The notes beneath the pieces are model-generated. The model did not search any database, was not told the DNA's origin, and saw only the letters and a list, made by a program, of their open reading frames with translations. Shown piece after piece: positions 12,421 to 27,864 of a stretch of DNA of 64,000 nucleotides. Location of the stretch: contig CM049322.1 of the NCBI GenBank assembly GCA_026874595.1, positions 39,364,840-39,428,839 of the forward strand, in the 5' to 3' direction. Numbering within the stretch: position 1 is the first letter of the stretch; each line of letters starts with the position of its first letter. Source of the stretch: Sipunculus nudus. Lineage: Eukaryota; Annelida; Sipuncula; Golfingiida; Sipunculidae. The translations under genes were made by a program, and so were the position numbers.

Positions 12421-14154
12421 AAATCTCGTGATAGAACCTCATAAATTCTATCACGAGATTTTCGCTCTAATATCTTAATGACAGGTTGTGACGTCAGGAT
12501 TATTCCTAACCCCGTGCATATTAAACCTGAAATCCAGAAGGCTTAATAATAATATATCATTCTTATCATATGGTGATATGGATACCTTCATCCCCATTCG
12601 ATAGAAAACGCCAACAACAGGCCATGGACCTATCCTTAAAAAAGTCCAGGAAAACGTTTAAACACGGCAATGCGAAACAACATTCACATACGATAACATA
12701 AAAATCTATTGACAGCTAGCACACTTTTATTAGAAACTTATGTGTAACTGTAAAGTGTTATTAAAGGGGGCCAATCACCTATAAAGCATGTTGAATTAAC
12801 AATAAAAATAGCTTGTACCTTTATAAATAAATTTGTACCTGCCAAAATAACGCCCTGAAAGCGTTTGCTTACTCCTATAAACGAGTGTTATAAACAGTGG
12901 ACTGGGCGCGATCGCAGGTGTAAACATAAACACAGCGCGTGCATCGTATGACTTGGCCAAAAAATGTAATATATGTATGCGTGTTCCCACTGGCTGATTT
13001 ATTCCTTACTTTCTATATTAATTCGTATCAACTACTAATCTGGCGGTGACGTAGAGCTTATTACACGATATGCTCGATCTTTTGTCCGTGTTCCCTACTG
13101 GGATATGCGGATGTTTACGACGGGCCGGTGGCGAATAGCAATACCCGGATCTTGATGCCTGTGGGCTGATGTAGGCCTATAAACTAAATATTGATTCCAG
13201 TGTTCCGATAATATTACATTTAGACGTTTTTACTCATATTTCCCTGCCCTGTTGTTCCAACCCTAGCATATAGACGTGTTACAAGTGACATGCTCGAACA
13301 GTACAAAATATTTACAAACAATATCACCCGAAAGTCGAGCTTTGTCAAACATGACCAGAGAGGTGCAAGCGGTCACAAATAGGGAATTTTTACGGACTTT
13401 CCAAACAACACCCTTAGAAATTCTTCATTTCTGTCAAAATCTGTGGACTTTTGAAGTTATATCTTTTGAAAGAACACTTAATACTTTCTATTGAAACAAG
13501 CAAAAGACAACGGAATGGGTTGAACTGTATAGAAATAAAATTGTAGGATATCTTTAAAAAATTTCCTTAGAACAATTTAATACCCATAACAATGCCTAAT
13601 ATCAAAAGAGGACCTGTAAGTACCTCTAAGTTAAACACATACATTAGAGATAGACAGGCACGCAGGCCCTTTACCGCCCGTCCGTCAGTGGTCATTACTA
13701 CTCAAAACTAACCTCTTCCAGTTAAGCACTCTTAGACGGTCGAGACTGTTCGTCTGTTCCACTGAACACAAATCATAGAATAATTATATAATTAAGACCT
13801 GTTACTTAAGCTGTGATAAAAACATTGGCTCTGAGAAATGAACTTTTAATTCCAGGTTCAACATACAATTATAGTTTACGCTCCAATCACCAGATGTCAG
13901 CACTTGCCTGCCTATGTTGTCTAGCTCTGTCACTGAGCCTGCATGGCCGCAGATGATATACATTATAATTATCATCAGCCCCGAAACAGGACTACGCTCC
14001 ACCCCCCACCCCCACCCCTCCCATAGCCGTTAATACACGACTCAGTGGGCTGGTAAGCATGCAGGTGAGTCGTGACACAAGTCATGGGCGAGAACGCACT
14101 GCGCAGTCATCAATCCCATTGCATCAATGTCGTGGAAAACTGTCGGAAACCTAA

Positions 14155-14310
14155 AAGGGCCCAATCACCTATCAGACCTTTAAAAGCTAAAGGCAATCCC
14201 TTGGAGCATTTATAAAAATAGGCCAGAAAACGTGGATATCACCGCACACAGGCTGCTTGTTTTGTTTATATAAACGTGTTTATAATATGCGGGAGTCCGT
14301 CAAAATAATC
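14155..14310. repeat. Dispersed repeat, second copy (CCAATCACCTAT family)
   Basis: CCAATCACCTAT, AAAACGTGGATATCACCGC and ACACAGGCTG in order; matched by 49200-49310 on the minus strand and partly by 11300-11560. CCAATCACCTAT also begins a stretch at 12770. Confidence 0.65.
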
Positions 14311-14937
14311 AAAACAAATACAAAATGCATCTGACAGCAAGTCAGATAAGCCAGAGCTTAGTAAATGGCGTTTTGCAACAAGTGAACTTTCTACCTCCAC
14401 ATATAAGTATGCAACCTACCACCTTAAGTTACATGTTTTCTCGTTTGTCAACATTGCTGTGATTACAAACATGCTGTAGACAAACGAGTTCATACTTCCT
14501 TAACGACGGTCTTATAAGTCCTTTTTACAGCCAAATTTACCGTTAGAACATAAATATATACACAGAGGAATAGAAAAGTCACATAAATTCTTTTTCAAAA
14601 GGTAGGTGAATGGGCAGCTTTAACATTATGCTACAGATGATGAATTAACATGAAACAAAACATATGAGCTCACAAACCAAAGTGCAATCCATCTCTATGT
14701 TAACAGGGTAGATGCTGTGTGGCGTACAAGTTGGCTATCGTCCAGTGCGGACCATGTTTGTGTTCATGCGGTCAGAAATTCAACAAACATGCATACAACA
14801 TATGTTAGATGGTGTTAGAAAGTGTACAAAGAATAACAAACTATTGGTCTGGGCTATTTTGATTTACATCGTTCCTATAGTTTGTGAGGCGTTGTTAAAA
14901 ATGATGAAATATTTGGATACTCATCAAGGCTATATAT

Positions 14938-15012
14938 AGTTCGGCCCTCTATAGAAAATGTAAAGGCAACCTGATGCTGGCTGGAGACTCTCTATTGTTA
15001 GAGGGCCGAAAG
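14938..15012. repeat. Short inverted repeat, 11-bp arms
   Basis: TTCGGCCCTCT and AGAGGGCCGAA flank about 48 bp. Could be ends of a very small element or a hairpin. Confidence 0.6.
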
Positions 15013-15689
15013 CGCCGCGACCCCTCGCGCTACTTCTGTTCAACGTTCTCCGTCTGTCATTTTATATGTTACCAAGTTTTTTTAACTCTGTATTAGATAT
15101 ACTACTTTTTTTTAACTTTTACCCGCACACGAATATCAGTTTCATTCTAAATGCGACAGATGGCGCGGCATATATCATATTCTGGGGAAACATCCGCTGG
15201 ATACATTGGGGAGGTTTGTCGTAAATGGCGCTGCGATAAACCATTCACAAAAATGAACAATTCCACTAGGTTATGGGAACTTATTTTGGACAATGACCCC
15301 TTTCGTACACACGGATCGGTACAAGACGAAAACACGGGCATTTCAAAGGCGTGACCACGGAGGTGTTGCCTGGCAACGATCTAATGGCACCAACGTCAAT
15401 TATAATATATGTGACTCTATACATGATTCAACTAACTCTATTATTTTAAAACCTGATCTTCTTATTAATCATAGACAGTTAATTGGTATAATACTTTGTC
15501 ATACATACGCGCGCACCCTCACACACCCACACCCACCATCACACACAAAATTTCATTTCATTTTTAATTGTACTTGCAGACGGTAAAATAACAGCAATCG
15601 TATTCATCTGATTTTTTAAATGCAAATTGATTAATTCGAGTAATGAGTGCGAACATTAATATTTCCCCTTTAATCCTTTTTTATAAACA

Positions 15690-16068
15690 ACAGGTCTTAA
15701 TAAACCTCTGTGCTTTATATGTCATATATTGCATGCTATTTCAAACTCTGTTATATTTCATATTTATGTCAAACTCATGATTGCCTTGTATATAACGTTG
15801 CATGTCAGAGTTTTATATTCATGTTTAATATCACATCTTGCTGTATATTACGTTAAATGTCATAGTTATATATTTTCATGTTAAATATCCCATCTTGCTG
15901 CATAATTTTATCTTTAGTCACTTATATTAATTCTGATTGTATTTTACATATTTTATACATTGAATAAACGGTTTATCAAAACAGGGCCCTGTGGCATATC
16001 AGACAATCTTGTCTGAACGGGCTACCCTGTACAAATATGTTTTAATAAATAAATAAATAAATAAACAG
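15690..16068 (+). mobile_element. LINE-like 3' end, copy 1
   Basis: Shares with 41595-42113 a run of phrases: ATTTCATATTTATGTCA, CATCTTGCTGTATATTACG, AGGGCCCTGTGGCA and AGACAATCTTGT. It ends in (AAAT)n at about 16045, as non-LTR retrotransposon tails often do. No reverse transcriptase coding is present. Confidence 0.65.
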
Positions 16069-16099
16069 TCATATCTGGGTATAAGCAATGACACATACT

Positions 16100-19000
16100 G
16101 CACCACACCATCAACTTGAAATTATGTTTACTATGCGCATATGCAGTCGTTTATTCCTGACATCCTTCATAATTGTTTTACAATATATTTTTTTCTTTTT
16201 ATATATATTTTTTTTCTTGTTGGAGGTAACCGCCTTCATTTTTTATTGCTTGCTTGAGTACCATATACATCTGCAGAGTTCCATTCCAGTTTCGGACCAC
16301 GTGACGGGGGCTTGCACTCGATTATCCTGGTGTAAACCAGGCCCGGCGTATACCACTCCTGCGGGTCCTGGGTGCGTGTCATCCCCATTGCTGGGTCATA
16401 ACACCGAGGAACCCCCGAAAGGCGCATTCGTTTGTTTAACAATATTTTAATTAGATCTACAGGAGTATGACAAACAGTTATAACATGGAACCACAATAAG
16501 TCCATTTCCAATACAAATTCATAAAAAGCCACCAGATTCCAAAATATCATGCAATGATTGCCTTGAAATGTTTTGCTATGCGTGTTTCCCATGGCTTTAT
16601 TAACGAACGATCGGCATAAAACGTGGAAACCCCTGAAAGTCCGACAGGGCCCAAATCATAAATTTTAAATGCCATGGCGGTTCTAGTAATATCGCTTGGG
16701 AAACCTGGTATTTCATTCGTGGCACGATTTAGGGAAGTGCTTTCAAAACGAAACAAAAGGGGGGAGGGGTAAACATCACAACTTATTTTCACATGTATAA
16801 ATATACTGTTTGTTAAGTGATAGTTTTGTACAGGTCATAGTGAACAGCACAAGCTAGTCTGTCACCCGATACATACAGTAATCGCTTATACATAACAAAC
16901 ATCAATAATGCATGGATGTAAACATCACAAGCTATACCAAGTCACCCCAGTTAGACCCCTCTTTTCTAAGATACCATCACAAATGTATGCAAACATCACA
17001 TATTTATTGAAAGGACGTACAGCAACTGTGATGATTACATCCATTTGTGATGTTTGGGATGTATAACACTATACTGTATGTCCCATCAATAAAACTGACT
17101 TGGGAGGCAAATTGTTAAAGACAACTGAGTCTGACATTGTCTGTAATATCAGACTACAAACCCCCACCTTTACCATTACAAAAGAAAAACGATCTTAAAA
17201 CGTCTTACTGAAAATGAAGCGAGGTCCCTGTAAATTTGCCTTTCACACCAGACATAAGGCCACTGTGACCTATATTTTCGCGCTTTTTCCATTTTACCGC
17301 ATAAACGCAGTTCAAATTTTCGCGCAAATTATTATGTATGGGATTTGAATTGTATCAAATTATCAAATTTTTTTACGATAACATAAAATATAGGTTTGTG
17401 ACGCAACCTACCTTCCACCTAACAAGCTTCGGGTAACTGCGCACATGCTTCCTTGCTACGGGCTTAGCCGCTAGTGAGAACCGTGATTGCACGGGGTAAA
17501 CAATACGTAATTACCAGGACTAATTACGTTTGATGATGCTATGGTACGACACCCAGACACGCTGTTTGACATGTGAGTAAATTGTAGAATAGCTCAACAA
17601 CAACAAAATAAATTTTGTAAGAAACATTAACGATCTATATGACACATCATTGTCTATTCATTTCGCCATTACTCTTTACTTGTATTTAACAATAATGTCA
17701 GCACCTGACGGTAAAAAAAGTGAACTACACGGACATGTCTGGGGTGTTCGAAATAATGCGGGTTCTTAATTTAGCGCAAATAATGCTCCCGTGACAAGCG
17801 CAAAAAAAAATCCCTAACAAAACCACATTCACAGTATTCTGCGAGCTATGTGAATGAACATTCTTTATATCACCCTTTAAGTCATCTGGGCATAAACTAT
17901 AAGTGCTGGGCCCAGACACTTCTAACTTAGCAGCCAGGGGGCTCCTGGTGCAACCTTCAAGAAAATCATCTTTAAGGAATGACTAGAGTCTTTGTCCATG
18001 TGTGATCTCATGACAACTTGTGGATTGTATGGAGATCATCAGATTCTGAGCCGACCTGCGGCCACAAACAACGTAAGCCTAGGTTAAACAATGGTGTTAG
18101 TAACCTTGGCACGAAGAGAGGATGTCTAAAATACTTTTCAAACCTGACCGGTTGCTGATACCAAATTTCAGAAAATCAAGTTTTTCCCTGACCCCAACAA
18201 TGACCCCCGCCTTCGAACTGAACTCTAAATATAAACTATACTTTTGTCGTTTTGAAGACCCGCTTCTCCCGCCCCAATACTAAAACCCCCTCTATATCTA
18301 CCATTAAATATTAATGGTGCATTGACTCTAACCCACAAACAACCCTCCCCCTCAAAGGAGTGACTTTTAATTCATATTTAACACCATGCAGTGCATACCG
18401 TGCACATCCATTGGTTTTAATATACAACCTGTGGTGTATGAAGCAGGGAGAAGAGGCGCCGCCCCAATATAACCACAGGTTGAGGGGACATATCATTCTG
18501 CCCCCCCCCCCCCCCTCCTATATTTTGATCAAACAACTAAATTATCCTGACTACCAGATAAATAAAGAGCAGTTTCTTGCAGGTAAGCGTTCAAACTATT
18601 GTAATTAAATAAAGTCTAATGAAATTTTGTGAAAACACAAAAGTACAATATTATTCTAAATTATTCTTGTTAATCATATAATTTGTTCATAACGTAAGGT
18701 TGCCCCCCCCCCCCTTCCAAAAAAAAAGGTGTTACGATACACTTTTACACCGCCCCCCCCCCCCCCGCTTCTTTTTTTATCAAATTGTCACATGAACCAA
18801 GGTCTCAGAACTCGTTTTCTCATCCCCGCCCTCAGCCAATAAATTTGTTCCTGCAACCCTGAATAGGAACTAAAATTTCCACTTCAGGTATAGAACTGCT
18901 GCTAGTCAGGCCATAATATATGCGCAAATCCCTTAAATATATAAACATTCTTTAAATATAGCCCTATAAGTATGTACTTAAATACTAAAAAGAATTATTG

Positions 19001-19600
19001 CACAAATAATGATGTGTCGAAACCCTACTATAATTTGAGAATTTTAGCGTGGTCCAAAAAAAAAGCGTTATTCCACTTTCTATACTTTGCCAATACACGT
19101 CCCCATGTCAACAAAACTCTCTCCGCAGACAGGTTCTTGCGTGATCGGTGTACTCGGAGTATATTTGTGTCACATCCCTGCGCCCTTATCAGACTGTGCA
19201 AGGTTAATTTCTCCTAATTTCTCGAAACCAATCATGGGGGCTGCCATTTTACATACACACTTAAACTGGATGTCACAGGTCAAATGTCAGATATGTATAA
19301 TTTTCACGGAAACATACAAAAACACTTGTCCTTGCAACAGTATCTGACTGTTAAATTAACACAGAGACGTGTATTTATATTGGAGCGGAACAAGCTAAAC
19401 AGTTTCCTAAGAAATAGTTTCGCCTCCACGACCTAGATGCTTTAACATATGGCCCTGGGGCCTTATTAAGGCTGATGGCATATTTATTCACTAACAATCG
19501 GACCACTTCTTCACATTGCCGCGCCATGCATCACATATGTATGTGAAATATATTATATATAGAAATAATCAGGTGTGAGGCGGTTGATGCGAAATGTGTG
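16100..19600. other. Noncoding with poly-C tracts, nothing recognised
   Basis: Homopolymer C runs of 10 or more bases occur near 18502, 18703 and 18753. No exon was supported. Confidence 0.45.
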
Positions 19601-19621
19601 TGTCTGTTGGCGGATGTGTGC

Positions 19622-19624
<3 letters not shown>

Positions 19625-19670
<46 letters not shown>
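19625..19670. repeat. (GA)n microsatellite upstream of claudin-like gene 1
   Basis: About 23 GA units, roughly 320 bp before the ATG. A second interrupted GA/TG tract (20517-20577) lies in intron 1. Confidence 0.9.
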
Positions 19671-19672
<2 letters not shown>

Positions 19673-19990
19673 ATTTGAGAAGATATTATAAGGTGTGTGA
19701 GAAATTACCGGACGGGCTGAATACCTAGCTTCGCTCATGCAGGCCTAATATAATCACAGCTCCACTCCGTCCTACAAAAGTACGTTGTGACTTTTTTATG
19801 GTGGGTGCACTGACCCAGGCAAATGGATATTATCCAGCTGTCGAGATCTTGGCGTGTATGAGCAAGTGTGCAACAGTCTGCATATACTAAGAATACAGGC
19901 AGTGTCCTACTCTGCGCAGCGTCGGGTTCAGCCCATGTTTGGAGTTGGTGGTACATAGCACACCTGAGCTAAACAGAAGCGCATGCCGAC

Positions 19991-20186
19991 ATGTCTGCAG
20001 AAAACAGGACTTGTTCGCAGATTATAGTGATCGGTGCGACTTTTATAGCGCTTATAATTCAACTTTTCCGATTTTTCAGTCAATACTGGCAAATTATAGA
20101 CGGATATGATGTTGGGATATGGTACAAGTGTACGCAAAACGGTCATGTGTGTCACGTCGGCCTGCACGGCTGGGTCGGACTTTCAG
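19991..20186 (+). CDS. Claudin-like gene 1, exon 1
   Basis: Starts at ATG 19991 and encodes residues 1-65 plus one base. It holds the first membrane segment (residues 11-29) and the outer loop with W33, G42-I43-W44, C47 and C54. The donor is GTGAGC at 20187. This ATG is chosen because it gives a short N-tail directly before a hydrophobic segment, as in the family. A (GA)n tract lies about 320 bp upstream. Confidence 0.85.
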
Positions 20187-20533
20187 GTGAGCCTACATTG
20201 TGTGTGTGTTTTGTATATATACGTGTATTATTTTATGTGCAGGCCACCTGTGCATATAGATTGATACCTGTAACTATCCCGTATAATTTACTGTTATCTG
20301 CATGGGTTAAATATTAATCGCGCTCCATATGTATGTATCGGAAATGTTCATTAATTTAATACATTTTGTATTTCGCACAGTTGGTGTTATTTGAAAGTGA
20401 TGTTAAATAAATCGTGATGCAGATGGTGGCCCACTCATTTATACTTGGTTGTGTCTCTTTGGCAATCAAGAAATTATCTAAAAGAATATGAGAGTTAAAA
20501 TACAATACCTCGTGTTTGTGTGTGTGTGTGTGT

Positions 20534-20575
<42 letters not shown>

Positions 20576-21105
20576 AAGATTTTACTTACAGCCACCTGTT
20601 TTTTTAAGAATAATGCCTTAGTTTAAGAAGGCCATTTCGTATGTCGCAAAACATACATTCCAACACGTATGTTCTAATGTGACTTAATTACTCCTTTAAT
20701 TAACTACCAACATTCCTTGTGCGAAGTATTTATTAATTTATCATATTTCAGTTAGACTTATGACAGTGTATAGATGCATGGCTTTGTGACTTTAAGCACA
20801 AGTTCATTGGTTATGTGTATCGGTGTGTTCTGATCTGGCTTACCTAAAGTACGCCACATCAGTAATAAATGATGTATTTAGGAATAAACCCCGTTAAAGA
20901 AGCTTAGTCACCTGGAGTTTCCTGGAGCAGGTGTGTTATACGCTAAATCTGGACTTTAAGTAAGCCATATCATGAATTTTATTAAAGTTGCATCAAGAAT
21001 TAAAGTAAAGAATTGACATTTGCATAGAAACGCCAAAGACAGGTACCCGGATCTTGAATATCTGTACGACAAACATTTAATTCCCTCCAATTTTACATGG
21101 AAGAT

Positions 21106-21146
<41 letters not shown>

Positions 21147-24100
21147 CATGCAGGAGAGAAACAGGGCGTATGTATACGGGCCCCTTTTAAGAGAGACCTC
21201 AGACATACCTGGCGCTCTCCTTTCGTCCTTTCATGCATGAAAAGAAAAGTTAATTGGGGGCTTTGAACGCCCGGCCGGACAAACACTTCACCCCGAACAT
21301 CTGTATACAGATGCGTTCCGCTGCATTAAGTGACCCATGACCCAGTATTTGTTGCTTTGCTATATGTGTCTTTAAGCTTTGTTGAGTGACGAAGTTGGAA
21401 TAAGCGATTTTTATCCAGTACAATTTCGTCAATACAGCAATGAATATATCTCTGAGCTCTATACGTGCTCGTCTATGCTTTAATACAATGCTTTAATTAA
21501 TTTGCATCTAAACTGTTAACATTATATTTGAATTGCCAGAGTTAGTCGCGTTTTCATGTGCTGTCGTGTTATGTGTCAGGCTGTATTATTGCGCTTGTCA
21601 GGAGGGTATGCAGTTATCCCCGTTCGTGTGTGTGTTTGTGTGTGTGTTTGTTCATAACATGACTATTGGATGGGATCTCATGACATTTTCATGGCTTTTC
21701 GGAAAGGGGCAAATGAAAAATTTGGTAAATTTTGGTGTGGATCCGGCATATGACCAATGGACATATGCAATATACGCAAATGTACATTCACTTGTATGCG
21801 AATTAATGAACCTGGGAATATTGACCGATTGAGTGAATGGCGGAAGCATGCATTCATTACAAGGTATATTTCTAGTTCAAATAGGGCGTATGTGTGAGGG
21901 TGTCTTTAATGTAAGGGTGATGGGCCAAAGGGTAAGGACTTAAAGGGTCCTATACACACAGTAGTTATGTAAAATTTACATGAAGTATCATGTTTTCTTC
22001 TCAATATTTCAGGTTATCTATCAGTTTTGCGCTCTAAAACCGTTTGCTTATTCCTATACACAAGTAGAGATACACTTACACGGGGCGTAATCAAAAGGAA
22101 CATAACGCATACGCCACCTAGTAGCCTTACCGTATATGTATACCGTACAACTTTACAAATAGGTTTTTTTTCAAGCTCCTAACTGTATTTCATCTTTCAT
22201 ATTATAGGGCTCCGCTTCAATAGAAGCAAATAGTCATCACCCTGCCCGTCTGTCTGTCCGCCTATCCGTCAACAAATTCATTTCCGGATGATAACTCCTG
22301 TTTCGATTCACATATGGATTTCAAACTTAATATATGAATGGCCCATACTAAAGCAAGAACCCTATTGAATTTTGGGTCATGAGGTCAAAGGTGAAGGTCT
22401 CAAGACTCACATTTTTTAAACTTTGTGGATGCTTTATAAGCCAAACTTTCCATGCCAGTCTTTCCATTTTACACATATAGTACACCTTCCAACGGGGAAA
22501 CATCTCTATCAATCTTGGGGTCACAAGTACAAAGGTCAAGGTCACAGGAGCCATCTGTCCACGAATACATTTCTAGATGATAACTCCAGTTTGGATTCAC
22601 ATATGGATATCAAACTTTATATATTATTTGCAAACCACTAAAGCAAGAACCCTATTGATTTAGGGGTCATGAGGTCAAGAGTCAAGGTCACAGTCCACTT
22701 ATTTTAAAAAAGATTTTAGATGCATTTTAAGCAAAATCTCTCACACTAGAGGTTCCATCTTACACATACAGCCCACCCGCCAATAGGCACCTTTAACAGC
22801 AGTCATATGTCCATGCATGGATTTCCAAAATCGTTCATAACTCAAGTTATGATTCACATGTGGATGTCAAACTTAATATATAAATGGCCCCCACTAAAGC
22901 AAGAACCCTATTAATTTTGGGATCATGAGGTCAAAGGTGAAAATCTCCAGACTCACATTTTTTAAAAACTTTCTAGATGTTTTTAAGCCAAACTTCCAAT
23001 GCCAGTCTTTCCATTTTACACATATAAGACACCTGCCAACAGGGAAACATCTCCATCATCCTTTGGGTCACAAGTTCAAAGGTCAAGGTCACAGGAGCCA
23101 TCTGTCCGCGAATTCATTTCCAGGTGATAACTCCAGTTGGGATTCACATATGGATTTCAAACTTAATATATTATATTAATTGCCCACCACTAAAACAAGA
23201 ACCCTTATGATTTTGGGATCCTGAGGTCAAAATTCAAGGTTCATTATTTAATCAGTATTCCCTATCTTATATACCCGTATTAGGTATTCCAGATTTAACA
23301 ATAACTGAGCTTCATGGACGCAACACATGCAGTGTGGCTATTTTCTAAAGGCCGCGATATTTTAGTAACAGGCAGCTTGTATTGGCCTATCTCCCCGGGG
23401 AGAACTAAAAGCGAATATTTACCATAGCTTAACAAAGGATTAGTTACCCATGTCACGTAGTCGTCCAGTGTTTTATCCATAAGTATGCAGAAAATAAACA
23501 CATTGTATCTCATAATTTGCCATAAGCGATTTATGCCTCATTCGTTACCGCTTGGTAATATGGTGAATACTAGTTGGCAAGTGGAAAGTAGCGTTCCACA
23601 CGTAGCTCAGTGGTATTTACTACTGGCGAACTACGGCTTTTTGGAGTAACCCCTTTTATCTCACTTGGCGACCTTCACCTTTATCTACGGCAATGATGGC
23701 ATCCAGTGAGCAAATGATAAAATCAAGATTTTTCCAGTGAAAATAATAGTTTTAGCGTAAAAAAATTGGAACAAATGGGATATGAAACATGTAATAAATC
23801 AGTTCCTGTCTAGTTACTAAGATAACCTATACATCCGGACATTTGGCCGTTTATTCTGTTAAGTGGACATCTAAAGGATGCAAGTGGTTTCATCTGGTGA
23901 AGTGAGAACACTATAAATCTCAGAGGTAACGAAGGCAGGATTAGCCTACACGTGATAATAAAGGCCCACTCGAAAATTCATAACTCGTTTAGGTTTTGGT
24001 TATTTCCGGGGAACCTTTCACTTAATAATAGCAAAACTAAGCTTAACTGGTTTTGGCTAAACTACTTGCATGGTTTCAGTTTCGCCATAATCATCCACTA

Positions 24101-24744
24101 TATAATTATACTGGCATGACAGTGCAAAGTATGCAATTTTCGGGCAAAGTAGTACAATTTTGTTAATTATTTGATAAATTGATACTGTTGATGCCTGTTA
24201 TAGTTAAATAAGCAATAATAGGGGTATAAACATTCTTTCGTGTTTTCATTTCCAGGTAATTAGAATCCCCAGTGCATTTGTGGATTTTTCTGTTCCTACA
24301 ACCCCTGACAAGCAGATCCGTAATCTTGTAATCCTGTGCTTTTGCATGTTCATAGGTCCCTATAACTCTTTCTTTGTCTATCTCTCTCCCTATCGCTCTC
24401 TCTCTCTCTCTCTCTCTCTCCCCGTCTCTCGCTATCTCTCTCTCTGTCTCTTTCCCTGACTCTCCCTGTCTCTATCTCTCTCATACTCTCTCTGTCTCTC
24501 TCTCACTCTCTCCCACTCTCCCTCTCCTCTCTCCCTCTCTTTCAATCTCTCCCTCTCCTTCTCACTCTCTATCTATCTCACTCTCTCCCTCTAAATATCT
24601 CCCTCTTACTCTCTCCCTCCCCTCCCCCTCTCTCTCCCCCCCCCCCCCCCCCTCTCTTCCCTCTCTCTCCCTCACACTCTCTATATCTCTCTCACTCTCT
24701 CCCCAACTCTATCAATTTCTCTCACTCTCTCACAGTCTCACTTA

Positions 24745-24816
<72 letters not shown>

Positions 24817-27814
24817 TTTTACGTGTTGTGTGAAGGCGCGTGGTGATATTTTCTGTCGACATGAAAAGCAGTGGTTGAATGCGACTTCTTCTTAAAATAT
24901 ACAGACTAGAAAAATGCATTCTCAGGAGTGGAGGCTTGCGCCATGTTGGCAGTACTTATTATGGGATGCTCCCCAAAACGTGTTTGCATTGCATTCTTTT
25001 ATTTGGCCCATATTCCAGGTTCATGTGTGCATAACTGAATGTTCATTTGTGAATATTTTTGGATGTCCTTCATGGACCCGGACCATCAGGCGGATCTACA
25101 CCAAATTCTAATCAATTCTTCATTGACCCATTCCCGAAATGCCCTGAATATTTCATAAGATTCCGTGAGTTATGGTGTGAACATACACATAAACACACAA
25201 ACAGACAAATGAACGGGAATGAAAGCATAACCTCCGTTGAGTCGGCAATAAGACATGCAGCTAGATTTTGGTTTTGCTCTTTGCAGTTGTATGGAGGTGT
25301 TTTACATCCCCCCCCCCCCCCCTCTATCTCTCGTGAATATGACAGGTAGGCGTCTGCATTCACGTCAGGACGCCATTGCTTTATTATAAGGTCAACAGAC
25401 CGTAATTTTCAAGCCTTTACAAACATCCGTTTTCTTCTTTCATCATGTGACTTCTATGACAGCCTTATGTCATGTGATTTGAATAGCACCCTTTCATAAT
25501 TTGACCTGTGTTACCATGAAAAGGGCATCTTATTAAGTGATGTGGTTTTATGTAACAGGTGTTCCAAAATCAATAAAACCCTGCATGGTTTATGGGGAAG
25601 CTACGGTATTTTAACATCATAATGACTCTAAAAGACTTTTTCTGGTCTTCAGCACTCTTGTCCATTGCTTGTGTGTGTGTGCATCTTGATCTTTTGTTTC
25701 GCAAGGCCGTATGTGTACATGAGTATGTCTATCTGTTTCCAGCCTCAAACAACTCAAACCCTGCAACCTTCTTGTATGCGTGAACGTGTGCTGGTCTACC
25801 CCTCCCGCTTCTCTATCTAACCCACACGTACACACATACATTTATTTACATGTATTAGGGCTGTGGATTGTTTAAAGATCTTTAATTCAGTTACTTTAAA
25901 CAATCCTAATATTCTGTAGGATACGTGTATATACTGAAAAGCCTCTCACCAGATGATGCTAAATTGACACCATTATGTACATACCGTTAAGCATTAATCG
26001 AGCAAGAAAGATTAATCTTCCCATGCATGTATGACGGCACTAACTGCTAATAAAGGATATGAGCCGGCTTCATTATCTGGATAAAAGTGCTGACAGTATG
26101 ATGTATGTCGTTCATATTTCCCTTTGTGTTAGCTGAAGATTTAAAAGGTAAGAAAATTACTGAAAATACGATAATTGAAGTTAATTTGTTGTTGTTTGCG
26201 TCCTTTGAGTATCGATAAATAACTCCCTTCGATTCAATGCATGAATTATTCGATGCTTTTTTCAGCACCTGTATAAAGTTGGCAGTATGACTCTGTTACA
26301 GTGTGCGCGCATTATAGAGGTTTCACTATATATGAATATATATATACATATATACATATATCAGAATACACACAGGAGCATATCAGTGTCACATAGACAA
26401 AAGACTCATTCTCCACTTTTTTCACTTTGACAACCAGATGAACGTATGACTGTGACAGGACATGCACTGATACACACAATGACATGAGGCACACTCAGTT
26501 TCACACCCACACATTTTCCTGATTTTGCCCAATAAATTTGTCAGGTGTCAGCTTTATAAATTGGATTTAAATTTAAACAGCTCGTGGGAATTCATTCACA
26601 GGTACATCCTGCAACCGCTAGAGTCTTGAATTCCAGCTGATGATACATTTTACACACGCACACTCCCACTGATGCGTATACATAGTAGCATACCAGAATT
26701 ATAGGTCAGAGTACAGAATCTCAATAGGGGCAACCCGAACAGATTTGTGTCAAAGCCAAATATTTAGGCGAAAAAAAGGTATGGTTCTCAGGCACTTTTT
26801 TTCAAAAATCAATGCGGGCAGGCGTTTTTTTTTTTTTTTTTATTTTTTTGGTATGTTTCGATAAAAATGTCAAATGATAAGGGAAAGGCATGATAAAAAC
26901 AGATTTATTTTGCTAAACAAGTAAAAGGACTTCATAACAAAGGAAATTGTATGATTTTATCTTCTTGAAAGAAATGTCCGAGCGGCTTCAGCTCAAAATT
27001 GGTATGTTTAAAATTGATGCGGGCGGTGCCTGAGAACCATCATGAGGTGTGTTGCAATAAGGTGACTTAAGTCATGTAGGTGACTTAAGCCCGGGGGCAC
27101 CTGTGTGTCACTATGGTAACCATTATGACGTCACAATTGTCACAATGGTATTTAGGCCCGCAACTGGGCTTAAGTCCAGTAAAATGTTATTGCAACAGGC
27201 CCCATACCGTTTACTTTTTTGGCCTTATATATTGGTCTTCTCACACTCGCTTGACTTCGCTATTTTTTATGAGATGAGTGAACCATAGATTTTTATCAGT
27301 ATATTTATCTCATATGACTTCAGTAATGCTGATTAAGAGGGATGGGCTTTGGACCGTCGTGATCGACCAGTCATGTATGGATTCATTCTCCAAATATGCG
27401 TGACCTGTCACTTAAGGACAGCCCCCGTCAGCTTTGGTGTGAGAAGGTCAAAGGTCAAGATCACATCTGAAGTCAGTCTCAGTTTGAGTTTCAAATGAAA
27501 AAATTCCTGTTTTGAATGTTAGCCTATAATGTCATACTGACCCATGGATCACTTCTTAAGATTGTCACCGATACTGATTACAGGATTTTCGTCGGAAGGG
27601 ACAGCCCTAGCTTATGGCGGTCGAGGATGCCTATATTTCCAGATAAAATGTACATGTAGATATTTATATATATATATATATAGTTGTACATAATCATAAT
27701 GTCAGCAACAGATCCTATTAGTATTAGGCTACATCATCTGAAATGTGCCAGAATCTAGCTCTGTACATGTTGTACGAAATTTAATCGTAATAAAAGGCTC
27801 TTCATTGATTCCAC

Positions 27815-27864
<50 letters not shown>

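Noticed and set aside
14712..14939. 75-residue frame with a hydrophobic middle
   Set aside because: Not recognised, no splice or promoter support; ends at a short inverted repeat.
18495..18770. Poly-C tracts as possible regulatory elements
   Set aside because: C and G homopolymers of 10 or more bases occur throughout the window and are likely simple-sequence noise, possibly with length errors.
23595..23640. TAGCTCAGTGGT word resembling a tRNA A box
   Set aside because: No B box at a suitable distance and no cloverleaf.
24374..24919. 173-residue Ser/Leu frame
   Set aside because: It is a translation of a CT microsatellite; no gene features.
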